Positions 33,608 through 40,765 of a stretch of DNA of 64,000 nt are shown one piece after another. The translations under genes and the position numbers were made by a program. The notes below the pieces were generated by a model. The model saw only the letters and a list, made by a program, of their open reading frames with translations, was not told the DNA's origin and ran no database searches. This DNA is from Melaminivora suipulveris (GTDB lineage Bacteria; Pseudomonadota; Gammaproteobacteria; Burkholderiales; Burkholderiaceae_C): positions 686,501-750,500 of the forward strand of contig NZ_CP027667.1 of assembly GCF_003008575.1 (NCBI RefSeq). The letters are read 5' to 3'. How positions within the stretch are numbered: the first letter of the stretch is position 1; the number at the start of each line of letters is the position of its first letter.

Positions 33608-34282
33608 ATGCGTATGGAATTTGACGCTGCGAAGGACGTCGCAAATCAGCACAAGCACGGCGTCTCGCTGACGCTGGCGTGCCAGATCGATTGGCCAAGC
33701 GTACTGTGCTTTGTCGATGACCGCACCGACTACGGTGAGGTGCGCGAAGTGGGGTACACCGTGATCGAGCGCCGGTTGTACTCAGTGGTATTCGTGCAGC
33801 GCGCCGACGCCATGAGGATCATCAGTCTGCGCAAGGCCAACAGCCGGGAGATCAAGCACTATGAACAAGCCCTCGCAGCCCGGCAAGGCGGGCATCATCG
33901 TTCCCACCGCCGAGGAAGATGCAGCCATCTACCGAGGCATCGCGGCAGACCCGGATGCGGTGGAGCTGACGGCGGATCTGGCTGCGCGTTTGCAGCCGCT
34001 GCGGCGCCGCGGTCGGCCCACGGCCGAGCGACCCAAGGTGCCCGTAACCATGCGCGTGGACGCCGACGTGCTGGACGCCATCAAGGCCACCGGCTCCGGC
34101 TGGCAGACCCGCGTCAACCAGTTGCTGCGCGACGCAGTACGCCGGGGCAAGCTAGCGGCCTAGCCACCCGGCGACAGCCACGGCCCGCTCGCCAGCCAGT
34201 CAACCCAACTCCAGCAACACCGGCTGATGGTCGGAGGCCTGTGTCTGGCCATCGATATGCATGGCGCACACGTGGCCCTTGA
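33608..34282 (+). CDS. brnT: BrnT-family toxin with an unusual readthrough C-terminus
   Basis: BrnT is the RNase toxin of the BrnTA system. The first 85 or so residues match it: MEFDAAKDVANQHKHGVSL (or the second Met as start), a central DDRTDYGEVREVGYTVIERR, and the ending MRIISLRKANSREIKHYEQAL. In the family the protein stops here, at about 90 aa, around the brnA start. In this window no stop occurs and the frame runs on to 34282 (224 aa), passing through all of brnA in another frame and past its end. The extension is Arg/Gly-rich nonsense-like sequence. The toxin may be altered or inactive. Confidence 0.75.
   Translation: MRMEFDAAKDVANQHKHGVSLTLACQIDWPSVLCFVDDRTDYGEVREVGYTVIERRLYSVVFVQRADAMRIISLRKANSREIKHYEQALAARQGGHHRSHRRGRCSHLPRHRGRPGCGGADGGSGCAFAAAAAPRSAHGRATQGARNHARGRRRAGRHQGHRLRLADPRQPVAARRSTPGQASGLATRRQPRPARQPVNPTPATPADGRRPVSGHRYAWRTRGP
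33861..34163 (+). CDS. brnA: BrnA-family antitoxin
   Basis: A 100-aa antitoxin. The N-terminal part is flexible (the toxin-neutralising region). The C-terminal part (about 60-98, VPVTMRVDADVLDAIKATGS, then WQTRVNQLLRDAV) is a ribbon-helix-helix DNA-binding domain typical of BrnA (DUF4415-like). It begins inside the brnT frame at the point where normal BrnT ends, as in most brnTA operons, so the two are co-translated. BrnA should bind BrnT and repress the promoter just upstream of brnT. Sequence is intact. Confidence 0.85.
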   Translation: MNKPSQPGKAGIIVPTAEEDAAIYRGIAADPDAVELTADLAARLQPLRRRGRPTAERPKVPVTMRVDADVLDAIKATGSGWQTRVNQLLRDAVRRGKLAA

Positions 34283-35075
34283 GCGAGTCGCTGACCCAGA
34301 CGAAATCGCAGGCGATGGGCGACTTGGAAAAGCGCTGGTCGAACACGCAGAAGGTGGGCGGCTGCGGCGTTGCCGAGTGCAGCACGCGCCAGGCGTCGTG
34401 CAGCGGAACGCCGCCGGGCTGCGCCCAGGTGCCGGCCTCCTGGGGTGACAGCGGCGCGGCGAGCAGCGCGTATTCCGCCTCGTGTGCCTGCAGGTTGAAG
34501 TCGCCGCACAGGATGGCGTGTGGCGTGTGCGCGCGCGGCTGGAAGGGCGTGTCCGGCTTGCCCGGCGGCGCTGGCTGCGCGGCGTGAGCCGCGTATTCCA
34601 GCACCAGCGCACGCAGGCCCTGCGCCTGCGCCATGCGCTGCACACGCGAGTAGTACTCCAGGTGCGTGGTCATGATGCGCACGGCGCCCAGGGCTTCGTC
34701 CCGCACCGTCAGCACGCTGCACATGCGCGGCATGCTGCTCACCGCCGCATCTGCCGGGTACGGCAGCGGGTGATGCTGCACCTGCAGCACGGGCAGGCGC
34801 GTGGCGATCAGGTTGCCAAAGCGCTGGCGGCCACCGGGCGTCCAGGCATCGACGGCGGCGCCGAAGAACACCTGCCAGCCCGCGGGCAGCAGCGCCTGCA
34901 CCTGGGCCGGCTGATCGCCCGGCGCGCCGGCCAGGGTGGGAAAACCGCTGGCGATCTCCTGCAGGCACAGCACGTCCACGTCGCCCAGGGCCAGTGCGCG
35001 CTGCACGATGCGCGCCACGTCGACCTGGCCGTCCAGGCCCAGGCACCACTGCGTGTTCCAGGTGAGCAGCTGCAT
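34200..35075 (-). CDS. Endonuclease/exonuclease/phosphatase (EEP) family hydrolase
   Basis: A 291-aa member of the EEP (DNase I-like) fold. Metal and catalytic motifs are LLTWNTQWCLG, VDVLCLQEIASG (Glu), ILCGDFNLQ (Asp, Asn) and TQASDHQPVLLEL (Asp-His). It has no signal peptide, so it is cytosolic. It is the last gene on the strand of the ugp transporter cluster; the position resembles that of ugpQ in E. coli, which encodes a phosphodiesterase of a different fold. Phosphodiesters such as glycerophospho-compounds are therefore possible substrates, but this is only positional. Repeat A copy 7 lies just upstream of its ATG. Confidence 0.85.
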   Translation of the reverse strand: MQLLTWNTQWCLGLDGQVDVARIVQRALALGDVDVLCLQEIASGFPTLAGAPGDQPAQVQALLPAGWQVFFGAAVDAWTPGGRQRFGNLIATRLPVLQVQHHPLPYPADAAVSSMPRMCSVLTVRDEALGAVRIMTTHLEYYSRVQRMAQAQGLRALVLEYAAHAAQPAPPGKPDTPFQPRAHTPHAILCGDFNLQAHEAEYALLAAPLSPQEAGTWAQPGGVPLHDAWRVLHSATPQPPTFCVFDQRFSKSPIACDFVWVSDSLKGHVCAMHIDGQTQASDHQPVLLELG

Positions 35076-35079
35076 GGTT

Positions 35080-35140
35080 TACATCAAAAATGATAGCTAA
35101 CTGCGCTTGATTGACGCCGACTGAAGGCCGATTTCATCCA
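35080..35140 (+). repeat. Dispersed repeat A, copy 7
   Basis: ACATCAAAAATGATAGCTAA, CTGCGCTTGATTGACGCCGA and CTGAAGGCCGATTTCATCC form a near-consensus copy. It is inserted between the ugpE stop (35146) and the EEP start (35075), leaving no other intergenic DNA. Confidence 0.9.
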
Positions 35141-35145
35141 AAACC

Positions 35146-35967
35146 TCACTTGATGCCGGCGCGCATGAAGCTCTGCACGAACTGGCGCTGGAACAGGATG
35201 AAGCCAATCAAGAGCGGCGCGACCGACATCAGCGTGGCGGCGGTGATCAGCGACCATTCCACGCCCTGCTCCACGGAAGAGAACACCTGCAGGCCCACGG
35301 TCAGCGGGCGCGACTCGACGCTGTTGGTGATGATGAGTGGCCACAGAAAGTTGTTCCAGTGGAAGCTCACCGAGACCAGCGCGAAGGCGGTGTACACCGG
35401 CCGCGCCAGCGGCACATAGACGCGCCACAGGATCTGCAGGGCGCTGGCGCCCTCCACGCGCGCGGCTTCGTCCAGCTCCTTGGGGATGCCCATGAAGGTC
35501 TGGCGCAGCAAAAAGATGGCGAACGCCGAGGCGAAGTACGGCAGGCCGATGGCGGTGAGCGTGTCCACCAGGCCCAGGTGGCCCATGGTCTTGTAGTTCT
35601 CCACCAGCAGCAGGTCGGGCGTGATCATGAGCTGGACCAGCACCAGCGCAAAGGCGATGTTGCTGCCAGGGAAGCGGTAGCGCGCGAAGGCGTAGGCGGC
35701 CATCGTCGACAGCACCAGCTGCGCCGCCAGGATCAGCGCCACCAGCACCGCGGTGTTCAGGAAATAGCGCGCAAACGGCGCGGCCTCCCAGGCACGGCGG
35801 AAGTTGTCCAGCGTCCAGGGCGCATCCAGCGCCAGGCGCGTGGCGTACTCGGGTGGGTGGAAGGCGGTCCAGAAGGCGTAAGCCAGCGGCAGCACCCACA
35901 AGAGCGCCAGCAGCCAGGCGCCCAGGGTGTCCAGCCAGGTGGCGCCGTACAGCGTGTTGTTTTTCAT
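35146..35967 (-). CDS. ugpE: ABC transporter permease, UgpE type (glycerol-3-phosphate/sugar)
   Basis: A 273-aa inner-membrane permease with six helices. The EAA loop typical of MalG/UgpE permeases is visible (IPKELDEAARVEGASALQILWRVYVPLARP), as are YRFPGSNIAFALVLVQLMIT and WNNFLWPLIITNS. The ATG at 35967 opens on the hydrophobic first helix; the upstream frame is repeat B sequence and not coding. It belongs with UgpA, UgpB and UgpC as a sugar- or glycerol-3-phosphate-type importer. A repeat B copy separates it from ugpA. Confidence 0.9.
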   Translation of the reverse strand: MKNNTLYGATWLDTLGAWLLALLWVLPLAYAFWTAFHPPEYATRLALDAPWTLDNFRRAWEAAPFARYFLNTAVLVALILAAQLVLSTMAAYAFARYRFPGSNIAFALVLVQLMITPDLLLVENYKTMGHLGLVDTLTAIGLPYFASAFAIFLLRQTFMGIPKELDEAARVEGASALQILWRVYVPLARPVYTAFALVSVSFHWNNFLWPLIITNSVESRPLTVGLQVFSSVEQGVEWSLITAATLMSVAPLLIGFILFQRQFVQSFMRAGIK

Positions 35968-35999
35968 GGCGAGTACGTCATCAGAGGCGTGAGCTGACG

Positions 36000-36111
36000 C
36001 CCCCCAGGCGCGGGCCGCCGTGCAAGGGCCGCCCCGCAGCACGGGCGGCGTCCCCCTTCCCACGCGAAGCGTGAGAGAAGGGGGAAGGAGCGAAGCGACA
36101 TAGGGGGTTGT
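36000..36111 (-). repeat. Repeat B, copy 2 (hairpin element between ugpA and ugpE)
   Basis: Reverse complement of the layout at 22175-22325: ACAACCCCCT, then the stem CCCCCTTC/GAAGGGGG (36077-36084 with 36052-36059) enclosing CACGC-TTC-GCGTG, then GGGGCGGCCCTTGC. The inner stem differs in sequence from copy 1 but still pairs. It starts 3 bases after the ugpA stop, in the same orientation as the gene. Confidence 0.85.
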
Positions 36112-36114
36112 CCT

Positions 36115-37020
36115 CTACCTGTAGTGCACCCTTTTATCCAGCACGAAGAACTGCACCAGCGCCACGCTGGCCAGCACGGCGACCAGCACCACGGTGATTG
36201 CGGCGGCGTAGCCGGTGTCCCAGAACTTGAAGCCCACTTCGTACAGGTGGTACAGCAGCAGCGTGGTGGCGTTGTCCGGTCCGCCGCGCGTCAGGATGAA
36301 GATGTGGTCGACCAGGCGGAAGGCGTTGATGACGGCGTTGACCAGCACGAACAGCGTGGTCGGCATGAGCAGCGGCCACTGCACGCGGCGAAAGAAATAC
36401 CAGCGCGAGGCGCCCTCGATGGCGGCGGCCTCCTTCAGGCTGGGGTTCAGCGTCTGCAACGCCGCCAGGTAGAAGATCATGAAAAAACCCGCCTCCTTCC
36501 ACACGGCCACCAGCGTCACCGCGGCCAGCGCCGTCGAAGGGTCGCCCAGCCAGTTGTGCGAAGGCAGGCCCAGGCTGCCCGTGATCTGCTCCAGCAGGCC
36601 GTACTGCGGCGTGTAGAAGAACAGCCAGATGTTGGCCACGGCGATCATCGGCAGCACGGTGGGCGTGAAATAGGCCATGCGCACCAGCGTGCGCCCGGCC
36701 AGGCGCTCGTTGACCCACAGCGCCATGACCAGCGCCAGGCCGATGGACAGCGGAATCGTTGCGCCGGCGAACCACAGGTTGTTGCGCACGGCGTGCCAAA
36801 ACACCGGGTCGTCCCACATGACCTCATAGTTCTCCAGCCCCACCCACACACCCGGCCGGCTGCCGCGCGGAGTCGAGTAGAAGCTGTCGATCAGCGTGGC
36901 GACGGCCGGCCAGTGCGTGAAGGCCACCAGCAGCGTGAGCGCCGGCAGCAGCAGCAACCACGCGTGGATGGCGCGCTGGCCGGCGCCGGCGTTGCCTGCG
37001 CGCGCGGCGGCGGCCTGCAT
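36115..37020 (-). CDS. ugpA: ABC transporter permease, UgpA type
   Basis: A 301-aa membrane permease of the MalF/UgpA type with six helices. The EAA loop region is LNPSLKEAAAIEGASRWYFFRRVQWPLLMPT, and NAFRLVDHIFILTRGGPDNATTLLLYHLYEVGF near the end is highly characteristic of UgpA. The ATG at 37020 overlaps the ugpB stop (ATGA); the preceding GTG is not needed. It pairs with UgpE to form the channel. Repeat B copy 2 follows immediately after its stop. Confidence 0.93.
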   Translation of the reverse strand: MQAAAARAGNAGAGQRAIHAWLLLLPALTLLVAFTHWPAVATLIDSFYSTPRGSRPGVWVGLENYEVMWDDPVFWHAVRNNLWFAGATIPLSIGLALVMALWVNERLAGRTLVRMAYFTPTVLPMIAVANIWLFFYTPQYGLLEQITGSLGLPSHNWLGDPSTALAAVTLVAVWKEAGFFMIFYLAALQTLNPSLKEAAAIEGASRWYFFRRVQWPLLMPTTLFVLVNAVINAFRLVDHIFILTRGGPDNATTLLLYHLYEVGFKFWDTGYAAAITVVLVAVLASVALVQFFVLDKRVHYR

Positions 37021-38309
37021 CACTTGTAGCTGCGCAGGATGCGGTCGGCCTCGCGCTGCGCGTCCTTCATGGCCTGCGCCGAAGTCTTGGTGCCGTTCAG
37101 CGCGGCCTGCACCGCGTCATTGAGGACCTTGGTCACGCGCTGGTTCTCGTGCGTGGAAAACTCGGCCACCGACACCGGCAACTGGTCGCGCGCCACCAGC
37201 GCGGGCGCGAACTCCTGGCCGTACTTCTTGAGCGCCGGCGTGTCGTACGCCGCCGGCGAGACGGCGACGTAGCCGCTGTCGATGCTCCACTGCGCGGCGC
37301 GCTCGGGCTGGGTGATCCACTTGGCGAACTCGAACGCCGCCTGCTGCTGCTCCCTGGGCGCCTTCTTGAAGATGTAGAAGTTGCCGCCGCCCGTGGGCGA
37401 GCCGCCCTTCCTCACGTTGCCGGGGATGGGCGCCACGCCGAAGTCGAACTTGGCGTTGTTCTTCACGTTGGTCAGGTTGCCGGTGGTGGTGACGATCATG
37501 GCGGCCTTCTTCTCGAAGAAGTCCTTCGGCGTCGTGCCCCACTCGATCACGCCCTTGGGGTGCACGCCCTCCTTGGCGAGATTCACCCAGAAGTCCAGCG
37601 CCTCGACGACCTTGGGGTTGTCGAACGTCACCTGCGTGCCGGCCTCGTTGGCCAGCAGCACGTCGTTGGGCGTGGTCAGCGTTTGCAGCAGCCAGTAGGC
37701 AAAGCCGGTGGACGGGATCTGGATGCCATACTGCGAGACGTTGCCGCTGGCGTCTTTTTTCGTCAGCTTGTGCGCCATCTCCTTGAGTTCCTTCCAGTTG
37801 GCCGGGGGCTTGGCGGGGTCCAGGCCGGCCTCCTTGAAGGCGTCCTTGTTGTAGTACAGCACCACGGTGGAGCGCTGGAACGGGATGCCCCAGGTCTTGC
37901 CGCCGGTCTGGCTGTTGGCCATGAAGGCCGGATAGAAACTCTTGAGCCAGGCGCGGTCGGCGTCGGTCTTCACGAAATCATCGATGGGCACGATGGCGTC
38001 CTCGTCGATCAGCGTGAACATGTCGGTGGACAGCAGCACCGACGTGGCCGGCGGCTTGCCCGACTTGTTGGCCGTCAGCGCCTTGACGATGGTCTCCTGG
38101 TAGGTGCCGGCGTAGATCGGCGTGACCTTGATGCGCGGGTTGGCCTTGTTGAACTCGTCGGCGTAGCCGTCGATGACCTTGGTGATGGGCCCGCCCACCG
38201 CGACCGGGTAATAAAACGGCACCTCCACGCTGATCTGCGCCAGCGCCGGCAGGGCGCAGGCGGCCAGGGCGGCAGCGGATACGGTTTTCAGGAACGTCTT
38301 GCGTTGCAT
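37020..38309 (-). CDS. ugpB: Extracellular solute-binding protein, UgpB type
   Basis: A 429-aa periplasmic receptor of the glycerol-3-phosphate/sugar ABC family, close in length to E. coli UgpB. It has a signal peptide (MQRKTFLKTVSAAALAACALPALA). Then come VEVPFYYPVAVGGPITKVID, the UgpB-type opening, STDMFTLIDEDAIVPIDDFVK and GIPFQRSTVVLYYNKDAFKEAGLDP. GGAGA precedes the ATG at 38309. It is coupled to ugpA by ATGA. The combination with UgpC, UgpA and UgpE supports import of glycerol-3-phosphate or glycerophosphodiesters; the specificity residues were not checked. Confidence 0.92.
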   Translation of the reverse strand: MQRKTFLKTVSAAALAACALPALAQISVEVPFYYPVAVGGPITKVIDGYADEFNKANPRIKVTPIYAGTYQETIVKALTANKSGKPPATSVLLSTDMFTLIDEDAIVPIDDFVKTDADRAWLKSFYPAFMANSQTGGKTWGIPFQRSTVVLYYNKDAFKEAGLDPAKPPANWKELKEMAHKLTKKDASGNVSQYGIQIPSTGFAYWLLQTLTTPNDVLLANEAGTQVTFDNPKVVEALDFWVNLAKEGVHPKGVIEWGTTPKDFFEKKAAMIVTTTGNLTNVKNNAKFDFGVAPIPGNVRKGGSPTGGGNFYIFKKAPREQQQAAFEFAKWITQPERAAQWSIDSGYVAVSPAAYDTPALKKYGQEFAPALVARDQLPVSVAEFSTHENQRVTKVLNDAVQAALNGTKTSAQAMKDAQREADRILRSYK

Positions 38310-38376
38310 GGCGGGTCTCCTTGCGGTGGAACGGACAAAAAAACGGCGGGCGCGGGCCTGGGCCGGCGCGCGCCCA

Positions 38377-39420
38377 TCAGGCCGGCAAGCGCCGGCCCTG
38401 CGGATCGAAATGGTGGCAGTCGCCTGGCTGCCAGTGCAGCTGCACGGCCTCGCCCTGGCGCGCCATGGCCTGCTGGCCGGGCGCGCGCACGGTGATGAAC
38501 TCCGAGCCCACGGCGCAGCGCAGCACGGCGTCGGCGCCCAGGTATTCCTGGCTGTGCACGGTGGCGGTGACACCCTGTGCGTCGCCTCCTCCTGCAGGCG
38601 CGAGGCGCACGGCCTCGGGGCGCAGGCCGAGCCATTGCGCACCATCTGGGCCGGCCGCCACATCGGTGCCGGCGATGCGCCCGCCATCGAGCTTCACCAG
38701 GTTCATGGGCGGCGTGCCGATGAAGCGCGCAGCGAACGTCGTCGCCGGCGCGGCGTAAACCTCGCGGGGCGGCGCGCACTGTTCGACCCGGCCCTGGTGC
38801 AGCAGCACCACCTGGTCGGCCATGCTCATGGCTTCGGTCTGGTCGTGCGTGACGTAGACGACGGTGAGGCCCAGGCGCTGCTGCAGCTCGCGCAGCTCGG
38901 TGCGCATCTCCTGGCGCAGCTGGGCGTCCAGGTTGGACAGCGGCTCGTCCATCAGGCACACGCGGGCCTGCGCCACCAGCGCGCGGCCCAGCGCCAAGCG
39001 CTGCTGCTGGCCGCCGGACAGTTGCGCCGGCCGCCGGTCCAGCAGGTGCGCCAGGCCCAGCAGGCGCGCCGTCTGGTCGATGCGCTCGGCGGCCTCGGCC
39101 TTGGGCGTGCCGCGCACCGACAAGCCGAAGCCGATGTTGTCGGCCACCGTCAGGTGCGGGAACAGCGCGTAGTTCTGGAACACCATGGCAATGCCGCGCT
39201 GCGCCGGCGGCAGGTGGGTCACGTCACGCCCTTCTATGCGCACCTGGCCGCTGCTGGCGCTCTCCAGCCCGGCGATGATGCGCAGCGTGGTGGATTTGCC
39301 GCAGCCCGAGGGGCCCAGCAGCACGCAGAACGTGCCGGGCTCGATGCGCAGGTTCAGCGATTGCAGGGCGGTCGTGTCGCCCCAGGACTTGGCAACCGAT
39401 TCAAGCTCGATCAAGGACAT
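38377..39420 (-). CDS. ugpC: ABC transporter ATP-binding protein, UgpC type
   Basis: A 347-aa ATPase of the MalK/UgpC family. Walker A GPSGCGKST, Q-loop MVFQNYALFPHLTVADNI, signature LSGGQQQRLALGRAL, Walker B VCLMDEPLSNLD and the H-loop VYVTHDQTEAMS are present. An OB-fold regulatory domain follows (about 240-347, GLRPEAVRL). It is the first gene of the minus-strand order ugpC-ugpB-ugpA-ugpE, unlike E. coli ugpBAECQ where C comes fourth. Gap to ugpB is 67 bp. Confidence 0.93.
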   Translation of the reverse strand: MSLIELESVAKSWGDTTALQSLNLRIEPGTFCVLLGPSGCGKSTTLRIIAGLESASSGQVRIEGRDVTHLPPAQRGIAMVFQNYALFPHLTVADNIGFGLSVRGTPKAEAAERIDQTARLLGLAHLLDRRPAQLSGGQQQRLALGRALVAQARVCLMDEPLSNLDAQLRQEMRTELRELQQRLGLTVVYVTHDQTEAMSMADQVVLLHQGRVEQCAPPREVYAAPATTFAARFIGTPPMNLVKLDGGRIAGTDVAAGPDGAQWLGLRPEAVRLAPAGGGDAQGVTATVHSQEYLGADAVLRCAVGSEFITVRAPGQQAMARQGEAVQLHWQPGDCHHFDPQGRRLPA

Positions 39421-39519
39421 CGCGCGAGTGTAGGTTCAGCCCGCGCTCGTCACGTGACACTGGCGTGACGCCCGTGGCGGGCGGTGCTGGCCTGCCACTC
39501 GCCGGTGGCGGCCGGCATG

Positions 39520-40734
39520 TCACAGCCCGCGTGCCGTGCGCTGCATGACGCCGATGGCGTAGGTGAAGTACTCCGGCACGCATTCCAGGTGGCCGGTGGG
39601 CCTGGCCTGGGTGCATTCCTGCAGCGACACCGGCGCGCCGCCGGCTGCTTGAAGCGTGTTGTAGGCGGCCAGGCCGGCAGCGAAGGGCACCGTCTGGTCC
39701 TCGCGGCCGTGGAACAGGTAGACCGGCGCGGTGGGCTTCCAGCCCCAGTCGACGCTGCTGAACTCCTTCAGGCCCTCCTGGTCGTCGGCCAGGTACAGGT
39801 CGATGAAGCGGCCGTCGTAGTCCACGTCGGCATCACCCGGCACGAGGGCGCGCATCAGCAGGCGGCGCACTTCGGCGCGCAGGCTGCTGCCCAGGTGGCG
39901 CAACGTGCCGGGCCTGAGCAGCCAGGCGATCTCCGGGCGCTCGTCCTTGACGCGCTCCAGTTGCGCGTCCAGCGTCGCCTGCAGGTCGTACGGGCCGGCG
40001 GCCGGCACCGAGGCCTGCAGTTGTGCCAGCAACGGGCCGCCACCGCGCTCGAGCTCGCGCTGCGCGGCCATGGTGGCGTAGCCGCCCTCGGAGTAGCCCA
40101 CCAGGTAGAGCTGGCCGGTGTCGGCCACCTTCTCCTGGCGCCGCCAGGTCTGCGCGGCGGCGAGCATGTCCAGCACGGCGCGCGCCGTGGGGCGCGCCTG
40201 CAGATACGGGTGCGGACGATCGTTGCTTTCCGCGAAGCCCACGTAGTCGGCTGCCACCACGATGTAGCCGAGCGAAGCCAGCACCACCGGTGGCTCGGCG
40301 GGTTCGGGTTTCAGCGACGGGGCGTTCGCGTTCTGGAACGTGGTTGCGTGCTGATAGCTGATGACCGGGCTGGCCGCGCCCTGCGCCTTTTGGGGCACCG
40401 CGACCAGGCCGGAAGCGCGCACCAGGGCGCCGTCCTTGTCCTCCGTGAAGTAGGACAGGCGGTAGGTCGTCACGGCATAGCGCGGCACCACTTCGGGCAC
40501 CTTGCTGTGGTCCTTGGCCAGCGCGGCGCTGATGTCCTGCGGGGCGATCTGCACCAGTTTGGAGGCAGACAGCAGATCGCCTACCGCCTGCGGAGTCGGC
40601 ACTGGCGGTGCGGGCGCATCTTCGTCGTCCTTGCTGCCACCCCCGCATGCGGCCAGGGCGGTGGTGCTGGCAAGGGCAGCGATCTGCGCCCAGCGGCGCA
40701 GGCGCGCGGGTCGGGATGAAATGGTCAAGGTCAT
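39520..40734 (-). CDS. Lipoprotein alpha/beta hydrolase (secretory lipase-like)
   Basis: A 404-aa protein with a lipoprotein signal: lipobox STTALAAC with Cys30, followed by GGGSKDDEDA, so anchored to the membrane. The alpha/beta hydrolase core has the nucleophile elbow GYSEGG (Ser215), an upstream oxyanion segment ISYQHATTF and FHGREDQTVPF with the probable catalytic Asp. Secretory-lipase and feruloyl-esterase-like families show this layout. A CCAGGAG lies before the ATG at 40734; the longer upstream frame is not coding. It follows the macroglobulin gene by 31 bp on the same strand and could be co-transcribed. Confidence 0.85.
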   Translation of the reverse strand: MTLTISSRPARLRRWAQIAALASTTALAACGGGSKDDEDAPAPPVPTPQAVGDLLSASKLVQIAPQDISAALAKDHSKVPEVVPRYAVTTYRLSYFTEDKDGALVRASGLVAVPQKAQGAASPVISYQHATTFQNANAPSLKPEPAEPPVVLASLGYIVVAADYVGFAESNDRPHPYLQARPTARAVLDMLAAAQTWRRQEKVADTGQLYLVGYSEGGYATMAAQRELERGGGPLLAQLQASVPAAGPYDLQATLDAQLERVKDERPEIAWLLRPGTLRHLGSSLRAEVRRLLMRALVPGDADVDYDGRFIDLYLADDQEGLKEFSSVDWGWKPTAPVYLFHGREDQTVPFAAGLAAYNTLQAAGGAPVSLQECTQARPTGHLECVPEYFTYAIGVMQRTARGL

Positions 40735-40765
40735 GGGAATCTCCTGGAATTCTGCGGCGCCGCGG

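Noticed and set aside
35968..36063. Longer start of UgpE (32 extra residues)
   Set aside because: The extension is encoded by repeat B and contains no hydrophobic or conserved sequence; the ATG at 35967 opens the normal protein.
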